Shown here one piece after another: positions 7,389 through 14,670 of a stretch of 23,915 bases of DNA. Position numbers and translations under genes: made by a program. This DNA comes from Rickettsia typhi. Lineage in GTDB: Bacteria > Pseudomonadota > Alphaproteobacteria > Rickettsiales > Rickettsiaceae. The first letter of the stretch is position 1. Every line of letters begins with the position of its first letter. Under the pieces are notes generated by a model. The model saw only the letters and a list, made by a program, of their open reading frames with translations. It made no database searches and was not told where the DNA came from. The DNA is taken from NCBI GenBank assembly GCA_945878545.1, contig CAMCTQ010000004.1, positions 1 to 23,915 on the forward strand. The letters run 5' to 3'.

Positions 7389-8272
7389 TAAATTTTCCTA
7401 AAATCTATAAGCATTTTTTCAATTAAACCCCGAGTTTTCAGGCGAGCTACAGTAAGAGGCAACTTGACTTCATCAGAACATAATTTTAGTAATTGCATCG
7501 CACATTTAACACCAATTGGATTACCTTCCACAAACAAAGCCTCATATACTGGGAATAATTTCTGCTGTAACATAATAGCTTGCGAGTAATTGCCAGTTTT
7601 GAGATAATCCTGTAGAGCCTTGCATTCATTCGGAAATATATTAGAAATAACTGATACACAACCTTTGCCGCCGTGAGAACTATAAGCTATACAATTTTCA
7701 TCATTACCAGTCATCATACTAAAATGAGGAGGCAACTTGCCTAACAATCTAAGAGGCCTTGCAATATCACTGCCAGCATCTTTAATAGCAACTATTCTCT
7801 CGCATTCTGCAAGCTTTAGAATAGAACTGTCAGCTAAATCAGCACCTGTTCTACCAAGATGAATATATAACATAAGTGGCAAGTTGGTACTATCATGCAA
7901 CATTTGGAAATGCTTTATAATTCCATCTTGTTCTGGTCTTATATAATGTGGAACCGTGCACATTATGCCATCAATGCCTAATTCATTTAACTTTCTAACT
8001 CTGCTTACGGCATATTCAGTTGCCACAGCTGATAGACCAGCAATAACATTGATCTTTTTATCAACAATCTTAGTTGCTAACTTAATTAAATTGTAATAAT
8101 CTTCATCTTCTAAGCTAGTCCCCTCACCTGTACTACCACCAATAACCAATCCGTCTACTCCAGACTGGATCTGTAATTCGATTAATCTTTCAAGGGATTT
8201 TTCGTCAATTTTACTATCTTTAAACGGTGTTATTAGAGCCGTAATCAAACCTTCATAAATATTTTTTTTCAT
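7388..8272 (-). CDS. dapA: DapA-family aldolase, probable 4-hydroxy-tetrahydrodipicolinate synthase
   Basis: 294 residues forming the DapA-type TIM barrel. The Schiff-base lysine is Lys164 in VAIKDAG; Tyr110 (PHYIRP) and Tyr136 (LMLYIHLGRTG) match the catalytic tyrosines and Arg141 the substrate-carboxylate arginine. The usual GTTGE motif is GSTGE (46-50), so the catalytic threonine is a serine, and the YNxPxRT motif is YIHLGRT. DapA condenses pyruvate with aspartate semialdehyde on the way to diaminopimelate (peptidoglycan) and lysine. The deviations leave some room for another pyruvate lyase of the same superfamily, but the wall precursor role is the best guess. It is 5 nt after ilvE and overlaps smpB by one base. 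Confidence 0.85.
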   Translation of the reverse strand: MKKNIYEGLITALITPFKDSKIDEKSLERLIELQIQSGVDGLVIGGSTGEGTSLEDEDYYNLIKLATKIVDKKINVIAGLSAVATEYAVSRVRKLNELGIDGIMCTVPHYIRPEQDGIIKHFQMLHDSTNLPLMLYIHLGRTGADLADSSILKLAECERIVAIKDAGSDIARPLRLLGKLPPHFSMMTGNDENCIAYSSHGGKGCVSVISNIFPNECKALQDYLKTGNYSQAIMLQQKLFPVYEALFVEGNPIGVKCAMQLLKLCSDEVKLPLTVARLKTRGLIEKMLIDFRKI

Positions 8273-8277
8273 ATACC

Positions 8278-9129
8278 CTATACTTTACCCACTAATTTTG
8301 CGAACTCAGATTGTAATAACCTAACCTTCCCTTCTGGATCAGGAAAATAGACCCATGACTTATTTAAATCAATGGACCCAATTCCACCAATTTCTCTTGC
8401 TGTCCCAGTTATAAACGAGTAATCATATGCACCAAGGTCTTCAAGTGATATTCTAGCTTCGACTACATTAAAACCCATATATTTCGCCATTCCAATAACC
8501 GCTTGCCTTGTAATGCCATTTAGGAATCTATCTGCTATTGGCGTTATTAACTCATTACCTTTACCAAAAAATATATTGGCTACATTACACTCAGCAACAT
8601 ATCCTTCCTCGTCAAGAACTAAAGAATCATCATATCCAAGTCTTGATGCTGTGATCTGGGATGTTATAACCATGGCATAGTGCGCCGAAGATTTTGCCTG
8701 CGGAGGCAAAGCCTTCGAGCTTGGTTTACACCAGGATCCAAGATTTAACTTCAAATTATTCAAAGGTTCAATTCTAGAAGAAACAGCTGCAATTAGCAGA
8801 TTAACACTAAGTTCAGGGCTGTAAATCCCCATCGACTCCGCCCCACGCCAAATGAGTGGTCTAACATAAGCATCTTTTAAAGAATTTTTCTCCAGCAATT
8901 CACGCGTGACTTGATTTATTTCTTCCTCGCCATATTTTACTTCAAGCCCCATATATTCAGCCGATTTTAGCAGGCGCTTTGTATGCTCTTCTAGTTTAAA
9001 TACTTTGCCATTATAAGCTCTCTCCCCTTCAAAAACAGCTCCAGCATAATGTAAACTATGGGTGAATACATGAATATAAGCTTCATTAGAAGGAACAAAT
9101 TTTCCATTAATCCATATAAAATCAGACAT
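8278..9129 (-). CDS. ilvE: Branched-chain amino acid aminotransferase (class IV PLP enzyme)
   Basis: 283 residues from the chosen start. The N-terminus (FIWINGKFVPSNEA) and HSLHYAGAVFEGERAY are typical of alphaproteobacterial IlvE; the PLP lysine is Lys146 in PPQAKSSAHY and the conserved Glu180 lies in VAECNVANIFF, followed by LNGITRQAV. It interconverts Leu, Ile and Val with their 2-oxo acids using glutamate. D-amino acid and 4-amino-4-deoxychorismate lyase enzymes share the fold but fit less well. An ATG at 9135 would add Met-Val, but that codon arises from a 28-bp duplication spanning the start, so ATG 9129 is preferred. A GC-rich palindrome in the coding region covers the catalytic lysine. 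First gene of the minus-strand run ilvE-dapA-smpB-sppA-ihfB. Confidence 0.92.
   Translation of the reverse strand: MSDFIWINGKFVPSNEAYIHVFTHSLHYAGAVFEGERAYNGKVFKLEEHTKRLLKSAEYMGLEVKYGEEEINQVTRELLEKNSLKDAYVRPLIWRGAESMGIYSPELSVNLLIAAVSSRIEPLNNLKLNLGSWCKPSSKALPPQAKSSAHYAMVITSQITASRLGYDDSLVLDEEGYVAECNVANIFFGKGNELITPIADRFLNGITRQAVIGMAKYMGFNVVEARISLEDLGAYDYSFITGTAREIGGIGSIDLNKSWVYFPDPEGKVRLLQSEFAKLVGKV
8686..8717. repeat. GC-rich dyad inside ilvE
   Basis: CGAAG (8686-8690) and TTTGCCT (8693-8699) pair with AGGCAAA (8704-8710) and CTTCG (8713-8717), with a GCGG loop and a 2x2 internal mismatch: 12 paired bases in 32 nt. It encodes the Ser-Lys-Ala-Leu-Pro-Pro-Gln-Ala-Lys-Ser-Ser segment with the PLP lysine. 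It is much stronger than neighbouring coding sequence in this AT-rich genome. Confidence 0.7.
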
Positions 9130-9156
9130 TACCATTAATCCATATAAAATCAGACA
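9101..9156. repeat. 28-bp tandem duplication over the ilvE start
   Basis: Bases 9101-9128 and 9129-9156 are identical except at 9103/9131. The first unit holds codons 2 onward of ilvE, the second lies in its leader. The upstream copy carries TTG in place of the ATG and would read eleven codons (Ser-Asp-Phe-Ile-Trp-Ile-Asn-Gly...) before TGA, just inside ilvE in another frame, because 28 is not a multiple of three. Confidence 0.92.
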
Positions 9157-9157
9157 A

Positions 9158-9187
9158 TTTATCAGTAAACATAAAATTCACTGTAAA
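9158..9187 (-). promoter_or_regulatory. Possible sigma-70 promoter for ilvE
   Basis: On the minus strand TTTACA (9182-9187, 5 of 6 to TTGACA) is followed after 18 nt by GATAAA (9158-9163, 4 of 6 to TATAAT). Transcription would begin near 9150, leaving about 20 nt of leader made of the duplicated unit. Based on pattern only. Confidence 0.35.
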
Positions 9188-9210
9188 TCCTATTATTTTG
9201 AGGTTATCAT

Positions 9211-9930
9211 ATGTACTTAAATTACATTTTTGTTTTAAGTTTTAAAAATATGACAACCGATAAATCACATATTTTAATCGTGGATGATGATAACAGAATC
9301 CTAAAACTTTTGAAGAAGTTTTTGCAACAAAATAACTTCTTAGTATCCACCGCTATTTCGGCAAAAGAAGCATTCGAATTACTAGAGAATTTTATCTTCG
9401 ATTTGATAATACTTGATGTGATGATGCCAGAAATTACTGGGTTAGAATTTGCTGAAAAAATAAAGGCAGCTGGAAAAACCCTTCCCATTGTAATGCTTAC
9501 TGCCCTTTCAGAACCAGAAGACCGAATAAGGGGCTTAGAAGCTGGGGCTAAAGACTATATGACTAAACCATTTGAACCTAGGGAATTGCTTCTGAGAATT
9601 AATAACCTTATAAACTCGCATAATGTTTATAAAAAGGAACAAACAATTACTAGAATCGGCAATTGTTTGTACGACCTGTCAACAAAAAACCTAAGTAACA
9701 ATAACATAGATGTTTCTTTAAGCTCTACTGAGCAAAAACTTCTTGATTTACTAATCGCCTCTAAAAATGAAGTAATAACAAGAGATGACCTTTCTATTAA
9801 AATGGGAGGGTTAAATCCAAGATCTATAGATGTTCAAATCGTTAGACTCAGAAACAAATTAGAAACGAACCCTAAGACACCTAAATATCTAAAAACAATC
9901 AGAAATTTAGGCTATGCGTTATATATTTAA
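9211..9930 (+). CDS. ompR: OmpR/PhoB-family response regulator
   Basis: 239 residues from the first ATG. Receiver domain: acidic pair Asp25-Asp26 (ILIVDDD), phospho-acceptor Asp69 (LIILDVMMP), Thr97 (VMLTALS) and Lys119 (YMTKPF). The C-terminal winged helix (about 140-239) ends in RTIRNLGYAL-like sequence, typical of the OmpR class. It would be phosphorylated by the kinase encoded next, whose start overlaps by 17 nt. TGAGG at 9199-9203, 7 nt before ATG 9211, supports that start; ATG 9250 would give a 226-residue protein closer to the usual N-terminus but has no visible Shine-Dalgarno. Divergent from ilvE. The gene name is by family and pairing; target genes are unknown. Confidence 0.92.
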   Translation: MYLNYIFVLSFKNMTTDKSHILIVDDDNRILKLLKKFLQQNNFLVSTAISAKEAFELLENFIFDLIILDVMMPEITGLEFAEKIKAAGKTLPIVMLTALSEPEDRIRGLEAGAKDYMTKPFEPRELLLRINNLINSHNVYKKEQTITRIGNCLYDLSTKNLSNNNIDVSLSSTEQKLLDLLIASKNEVITRDDLSIKMGGLNPRSIDVQIVRLRNKLETNPKTPKYLKTIRNLGYALYI

Positions 9931-11248
9931 ATTCAATTCTTCCAACTTTATAAAAAAGAAGCTTATACCAAAAAGCCTACTCTCAAGATTTGTACTTATT
10001 ATAATAATTCCAACATTAATCGGTCAGTGCTTTGCTCTGCATTTGTTTTACGAAAGACACTGGTATAATGTATCATACCACACTAGCTCATTAATAATTT
10101 CTGAAATAGAATCCCTCCTTAAGCAAGAGACAATTTATCAAAATAAAAATCAGGCAAAAGATTACCTTAATCTGTCATATATTCTTCTACCAAACAAAAA
10201 AATAACTAAAAACTTACAAAGCAAAGCTGAAGAATTAGAAATTTTTAAAAAACATCTGGGTAACAAAATCAACTACCCAAATGATGTATCAATGGATGAG
10301 AATGGTAAAATAAGAATTTTAATACAAATTCACAAAGACCTATTAAGTATAACACTACCAGCTAAAATTTTACTTAACCCAACCACTTATATTTTTGTAC
10401 TCTGGGTAATATTTTTGACAATAATATTACTGTCTGTCTCTCTGATTTTCTCTAAAAATCAGATAAAATCAATTTTAGATTTAACTAACGCCGCTGAAAA
10501 GTATGGACGCGGTGAAAAAATGAATAATTATAAGCCATCAGGGGCAAGAGAGATAAGAAGAGCTGGTCTTGCTTTTATTAAAATGAAAGACAGAATAGAA
10601 CGCCAAGCTACCAGAAGAACTCAAATGCTAGCTATGATTTCGCACGATTTAAAAACCCCTTTAACTCGTATGAAGCTACAGGTGGAATTAATGGATAACT
10701 CCGAAGAGAAAGAGGAACTAAGCCATGACATTAACAGCATGCAATATATGATATCATCTTATCTAGATTTTGCCAGAGGAGAAGGCGGGGAAAATTTTAA
10801 CAAAGTTGAACTAAATATTTGGATTACAGATTATATAAAGTCATCCTGGAACAAAAGTAATATCCAAGTAATGACACAAAAACCAAAGATATACGCACAA
10901 ATAAAACCCCATTCTTTCACAAGAGCTTTGAATAATATTATTAGTAATGCAACAAAATACTCAACAAAAATAAAAATTTCTGTATATTCGCATAATAAAG
11001 ATGCAATGATAACTATAGAAGATAATGGCAAAGGAATTGATGATACAGAAAAAATTCACGTTTTTAAACCATTCTATCGTGGAAATAAAGCTAGAACATT
11101 AGAACATTCCACGAATATCGGTCTAGGTCTTGCCATCACAAAAGAAATAATAATCGGTCATTATGGTTCAATTAGCTTGGAAGAAAGCCAAACCTTAAAA
11201 GGATTGTTGGTAAAAATCAAGATCCCAAAATTGGTTAGCGAATTATAA
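9914..11248 (+). CDS. envZ: EnvZ-like sensor histidine kinase
   Basis: 444 residues. Two membrane segments (about 23-43 and 157-178) bracket a periplasmic loop of about 110 residues. A HAMP-like linker (about 178-232) leads to the H-box MISHDLKTPLTRMKLQ with phospho-acceptor His244, the N-box (SNATKYS, Asn345), the DNGKGI box (370-375) and the GLGLAI box. HDLKTPLTRMKL is the EnvZ-type H-box. The kinase would sense an envelope signal and phosphorylate the adjacent OmpR-type regulator, with which it is translationally coupled by a 17-nt overlap. It ends 17 nt before uppS, so the four genes may share a transcript. Confidence 0.92.
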   Translation: MRYIFKFNSSNFIKKKLIPKSLLSRFVLIIIIPTLIGQCFALHLFYERHWYNVSYHTSSLIISEIESLLKQETIYQNKNQAKDYLNLSYILLPNKKITKNLQSKAEELEIFKKHLGNKINYPNDVSMDENGKIRILIQIHKDLLSITLPAKILLNPTTYIFVLWVIFLTIILLSVSLIFSKNQIKSILDLTNAAEKYGRGEKMNNYKPSGAREIRRAGLAFIKMKDRIERQATRRTQMLAMISHDLKTPLTRMKLQVELMDNSEEKEELSHDINSMQYMISSYLDFARGEGGENFNKVELNIWITDYIKSSWNKSNIQVMTQKPKIYAQIKPHSFTRALNNIISNATKYSTKIKISVYSHNKDAMITIEDNGKGIDDTEKIHVFKPFYRGNKARTLEHSTNIGLGLAITKEIIIGHYGSISLEESQTLKGLLVKIKIPKLVSEL

Positions 11249-11265
11249 CTAAATAAAATTAAACA

Positions 11266-11982
11266 ATGACAACTAATTTAACCGCTCCTAATTTCAATAT
11301 AAATCACGATATTAAACATTTAGCCATTATAATGGATGGCAATGCCAGATGGGCAAAAACTAATGGTTTATCTAAAGCAGAAGGACATAAAAAGGGTTCT
11401 GATATTGCTCATAAGCTTGTGCCTAAGATTATGGAGCTTGGCATCCCTTACCTTACATTATATACTTTTTCATCAGAAAATTGGCAAAGACCGGAAGAAG
11501 AGGTTTCAATAATAATGAAATTACTAAGTTATTATGTAGAAAATGAAGTCAAAACTCTCCATAAACACCAAATTAAACTCAAAATAATTGGTAATCTGGA
11601 TAAAATAGATAGCAACTTGAAAAATAAAATCATAGAGGCAACGAACCTTACTAAAGACAACACTAAAATGACTGTTTGTATAGCTTTTAGTTATGGTAGC
11701 AGAGCTGAAATAGTTAATGCTTGTCAAAAAATTATCGATTCTGGGGAAAAAAATATATCAGAAGCAACTTTCAGTAAGTTCCTTTATGACAAGGACATGC
11801 CAGACGTTGATCTTTTGATAAGACCAGGAGGCTTTTACAGAATGAGTAATTTTTTATTATGGCAAGCCGCTTATGCCGAGTTATATTTCACTGGTAAGCT
11901 CTGGCCAGATTTCTCTATTGATGACATAAAAGAGGCAATTGAAAATTATTCAAAAAGAAAAAGAAATTTTGGGGGAAGATAA
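11266..11982 (+). CDS. uppS: Undecaprenyl diphosphate synthase (cis-prenyltransferase)
   Basis: 238 residues. HLAIIMDGNARWA (18-30) holds the catalytic Asp24; TLYTFSSENWQRP and SNFLLWQAAYAELYF complete the family pattern, and the Mg-binding Glu205 in YAELYF is present. The enzyme elongates farnesyl diphosphate with isopentenyl units to make the lipid carrier for peptidoglycan, LPS and O-antigen. The near-invariant RTSGExRxSN motif reads RPGGFYRMSN (186-195): the Glu (E. coli Glu198) is Phe190 and the Thr is Pro187. The arginines and serine that bind the diphosphate remain. This may be a lineage trait rather than loss of function. It is followed with zero spacing by cdsA, the usual order. Confidence 0.95.
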   Translation: MTTNLTAPNFNINHDIKHLAIIMDGNARWAKTNGLSKAEGHKKGSDIAHKLVPKIMELGIPYLTLYTFSSENWQRPEEEVSIIMKLLSYYVENEVKTLHKHQIKLKIIGNLDKIDSNLKNKIIEATNLTKDNTKMTVCIAFSYGSRAEIVNACQKIIDSGEKNISEATFSKFLYDKDMPDVDLLIRPGGFYRMSNFLLWQAAYAELYFTGKLWPDFSIDDIKEAIENYSKRKRNFGGR

Positions 11983-12660
11983 ATGAAAAAAAATCTATTT
12001 AGAAAATCGTCAAACCTACGACTTAGAATCATTTCTGGTATTTTCATGGGGGTTGCTTTTATAACAGCAATCTTTTTTATTAGACCTTTGTTTTTTGTGC
12101 TGATGATTGGCGTCGCAGCTGGTATGTTAGCAGAATGGCATGATATGACGCATACGAAAAGCAATTATTTATACTCTGGTCTTCTAATCATTCCAATACC
12201 AATAGCTTCACTACTTTACATCTCAAATATTGATGATATCGGATGGTTGTTATTTACTTTCTTCGCAATTATTTGGTGCGTAGACTCAGTTGCTATGTTT
12301 GTAGGAAAATTGGTAGAAGGACCGAAACTAGCGCCTACCTTGAGTCCTAAAAAAACCATATCGGGACTCTTAGGAGGAGTAGCTGCGGCCGCCCTGCTTC
12401 CATCGCTACTAAATCTAATTCCTGGTTATGATATTACGAATTATGTCCCAACTTCTCAAATAACTTTGTTATTCCAATTTGCATTTCTCGGAATTGTTGC
12501 TCAAATGAGCGATTTATTTATCTCTTATTTCAAAAGAAAGTTTAAAATCAAAGACAGCGGTAATATAATTCCCGGTCATGGTGGTATGCTTGATAGGTTT
12601 GATAGCATAACACTCACAGCTCCTATTGTGGCATTTTATTTAAATGGCCAACTAGGATAA
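11983..12660 (+). CDS. cdsA: Phosphatidate cytidylyltransferase (CDP-diacylglycerol synthase)
   Basis: 225 residues, short for the family but with all of the C-terminal core. Multiple membrane helices. The CDS signature is exact: Ser181, the KR pair (184-185), Lys190-Asp191, then GHGGMLDRFD (198-207); SPKKTISG (121-128) is also conserved. It makes CDP-diacylglycerol from CTP and phosphatidate, the precursor of all bacterial phospholipids. The start follows the uppS stop directly (TAAATG), with a GGGGGAAG purine run at the end of uppS as likely ribosome binding site. Confidence 0.95.
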   Translation: MKKNLFRKSSNLRLRIISGIFMGVAFITAIFFIRPLFFVLMIGVAAGMLAEWHDMTHTKSNYLYSGLLIIPIPIASLLYISNIDDIGWLLFTFFAIIWCVDSVAMFVGKLVEGPKLAPTLSPKKTISGLLGGVAAAALLPSLLNLIPGYDITNYVPTSQITLLFQFAFLGIVAQMSDLFISYFKRKFKIKDSGNIIPGHGGMLDRFDSITLTAPIVAFYLNGQLG

Positions 12661-12673
12661 TCTGTTGTATAAT
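12645..12673 (+). promoter_or_regulatory. Possible sigma-70 promoter for the ftsB-like gene
   Basis: TGGCCA (12645-12650, 4 of 6) is separated by 17 nt from a perfect TATAAT (12668-12673), about 27 nt before the start codon at 12700. The -35 box lies in the end of cdsA. Pattern only. Confidence 0.4.
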
Positions 12674-12699
12674 GCTCTTACAATAATTAAGTAGCTCTG

Positions 12700-13038
12700 A
12701 TGATAAAAAAAAGTCAATTAAAAGCTATACAATTTACAAAGAAGACGGCTTTTAATATAATAATATTACTTATGTTATTATACTTTGTTTTCCACTCCAT
12801 TTATGGTAGCAGAGGAGTAATAGCGTATTTCAAGCTACAAGCAGAATTGGAAAATGCACATAGCAAATTAAACACTCTAAGAGTTGAAAGGCTAGAAATA
12901 GAGAACAGAGCAAAACTCCTTAGACCTGGATCCTTAGACAGGGATATGCTAGACGAAAAAGCAAGAAATATTTTGGGTGTTGTCTTGCCCACCGAGCAGG
13001 TGTTTAAGAAAGAAAGTTTAAACGACAAAGAAAAGTAA
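12700..13038 (+). CDS. FtsB/DivIC-like septum formation initiator protein
   Basis: 112 residues with the layout of FtsB: short cytoplasmic basic N-terminus, one membrane helix (about 19-38), then a periplasmic leucine coiled coil (about 43-70, ELENAHSKLNTLRVERLEIENRA) and a small C-terminal segment LDRDMLDEKARNILG, which matches the DivIC/FtsB motif around the conserved DxxYxEEx(A/L)R position. FtsB joins FtsL and FtsQ in the divisome and helps activate septal wall synthesis. The position after cdsA differs from the eno-ftsB order common in alphaproteobacteria. A candidate promoter precedes it. A gap of 62 nt separates it from the rnd-like gene. Confidence 0.8.
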   Translation: MIKKSQLKAIQFTKKTAFNIIILLMLLYFVFHSIYGSRGVIAYFKLQAELENAHSKLNTLRVERLEIENRAKLLRPGSLDRDMLDEKARNILGVVLPTEQVFKKESLNDKEK

Positions 13039-13089
13039 ATATACTAATTATGCTTTATTTTTTAAATACAGTAGAAACACTTTAAATTT

Positions 13090-13095
13090 AGGAGG
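13090..13095 (+). promoter_or_regulatory. Strong Shine-Dalgarno for rnd with no ATG/GTG/TTG start
   Basis: A perfect AGGAGG, overlapping the upstream in-frame stop TAG. It is the strongest ribosome binding site I noticed in the window, and it points to a start at ATA 13101 (5 nt spacing) rather than ATG 13179 (83 nt away). Confidence 0.85.
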
Positions 13096-13100
13096 CTATT

Positions 13101-13724
13101 ATAAGAGTTACAGTTTTTCATGATGACTTACCGTCAGATTTCCACCTTCCAGGGGACATCGCTATAGATACAGAAACAATGGGTCTAGACTTGAATCGGG
13201 ATCGCTTGTGTGTCATTCAAATAAGTAATGGCGACGGCGACGCCTACCTAGTTCAATTCTCTAAAGATAGTTACAATGCCCCAAATTTAAAAAAAATGCT
13301 ATTGGACGAAAACCGTGGGAAAATATTTCATTTTGCTCGTTTTGACCTGGCCGCAATAAAAAAATATCTTGATATCGAATTATCAAATATTTTTTGCACT
13401 AAAATTGCCTCCAAGTTAGTAAGAACTTATACCGATCATCACGGTCTAAAAGATTTATGCAGAGAGCTACTTGGTATAACTATTTCAAAACAGCAGCAAT
13501 CTTCTTATTGGGGAATCGCAAAACTTAGTGAAGATCAGAAAGAATACGCTTCTAAAGATGTGGTATACTTACATTCTCTCCGAGCAATATTACTTGAAAT
13601 GCTCATTGTAGAAAATAGGAGTGATATTGCTCATAAGTTATTTGAATTCTTGCCCACTAGAGTGAATTTAGACCTAATGGGATGGAATGAAATTGATATA
13701 TTTTCGCATGGTGCAACGAAATGA
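13101..13724 (+). CDS. rnd: RNase D-like 3'-5' exonuclease (DEDDy), apparent AUA start
   Basis: 207 residues from codon 13101. The DEDD sites are Asp23/Glu25 (IAIDTETMG), Asp82 (FHFARFD), Tyr149 and Asp153 (YASKD), so this is a DEDDy exonuclease of the small alphaproteobacterial RNase D type without the C-terminal HRDC domain. It trims 3' ends of structured RNAs such as tRNA precursors. The first ATG in frame, 13179, lies after the Asp-x-Glu site and would give an inactive protein. The frame is open upstream to a TAG at 13089-13091 and has no ATG, GTG or TTG there. AGGAGG at 13090-13095 stands 5 nt before an ATA (13101) and 2 nt before an ATT (13098). I take ATA 13101, which gives the expected N-terminus (RVTVFHDDLP). 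Overlaps kdsD by 4 nt. Confidence 0.9.
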   Translation: MRVTVFHDDLPSDFHLPGDIAIDTETMGLDLNRDRLCVIQISNGDGDAYLVQFSKDSYNAPNLKKMLLDENRGKIFHFARFDLAAIKKYLDIELSNIFCTKIASKLVRTYTDHHGLKDLCRELLGITISKQQQSSYWGIAKLSEDQKEYASKDVVYLHSLRAILLEMLIVENRSDIAHKLFEFLPTRVNLDLMGWNEIDIFSHGATK

Positions 13725-14668
13725 ACTTCTATAGCACCGCTCAAAGGGTAATTAGCGAAGAGGCTAATGCTTTAAAAAAGCTTGAATCACAAATTCCTGG
13801 AGATTTTTCAGAAGTAGTGAACTCTATTTTGCAAATAAAAGGAAGGGTAATTATAGTCGGCATAGGTAAAAGTGGATACATTGCCAGAAAAATTGCCTCT
13901 TCATTAGCATCAACTGGCACGCCAGCATCTTACATCCACCCTTCAGAAGCTAGCCATGGCGATCTTGGAATGATAACCAAGTCGGATATAGTATTGATGC
14001 TCTCAAATTCCGGAGAAACTAAAGAATTATTTGATACTATTAATTACTGCAAACGCTTTTCTATAAAAATGGTTGCAATGACTATGAATCCAGATTCAAG
14101 TCTTGCTAAAAACAGTGATTTTCTTCTCACTATTCCAACCCTTAAAGAAGCATCATTGCTATCGGCTCCAACTACTTCAGCACTTATGATGCTAGCGTTA
14201 GGAGATGCCATTACCATATCTCTTCATGAGGCAAAAGGTTTTACAAAAGATGATTTTCTTACTTTTCATCCTGGTGGAAAAATTGGAGCTAATCTAATAA
14301 AAATCAAAGACTTAATGTTTGTTGGTGATAATCTCCCTCTGGTTAGGCCAGACGATTCTTTTGCCAATATAATTCTAATCATGACCCAAAAAAGCTTAGG
14401 ATGCGCAGCAGTAGTGGACTATAATCAAAATTTACTAGGTATCATTACTGATGGCGATTTAAGACGAAATATAGATAACAATCTCAAAACACTAAAAGCC
14501 ACAGATATAATGACAAAATCGCCTAAATCGGTAACTCAAAACATTTTAGCAAGTGAAGCATTATTCATAATGAATAATAAATCAATTACTGCATTACCGG
14601 TCACTGAAAATAACAAAATAATAGGAATCATTCATATACATGATATTATAAGAGCTGGAATTACTTAA
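13721..14668 (+). CDS. kdsD: Arabinose-5-phosphate isomerase, KpsF/GutQ family
   Basis: 315 residues. An N-terminal SIS sugar-isomerase domain (about 35-180) contains VGIGKSGYIARKIASS (46-61) and HPSEASHGDLG (73-83); two CBS domains follow (about 200-315, with GIITDGDLRR and IIHIHDIIRAG). The enzyme converts ribulose 5-phosphate to arabinose 5-phosphate, the first committed step to Kdo for the LPS inner core. It overlaps rnd by ATGA and lies 2 nt before lptC, so Kdo precursor supply and LPS transport are one operon. Confidence 0.95.
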   Translation: MNFYSTAQRVISEEANALKKLESQIPGDFSEVVNSILQIKGRVIIVGIGKSGYIARKIASSLASTGTPASYIHPSEASHGDLGMITKSDIVLMLSNSGETKELFDTINYCKRFSIKMVAMTMNPDSSLAKNSDFLLTIPTLKEASLLSAPTTSALMMLALGDAITISLHEAKGFTKDDFLTFHPGGKIGANLIKIKDLMFVGDNLPLVRPDDSFANIILIMTQKSLGCAAVVDYNQNLLGIITDGDLRRNIDNNLKTLKATDIMTKSPKSVTQNILASEALFIMNNKSITALPVTENNKIIGIIHIHDIIRAGIT

Positions 14669-14670
14669 GC

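Noticed and set aside
13179..13724. RNase D gene starting at ATG 13179
   Set aside because: This start would remove the catalytic Asp-x-Glu of motif I and has no Shine-Dalgarno, whereas AGGAGG at 13090-13095 fits an upstream start.
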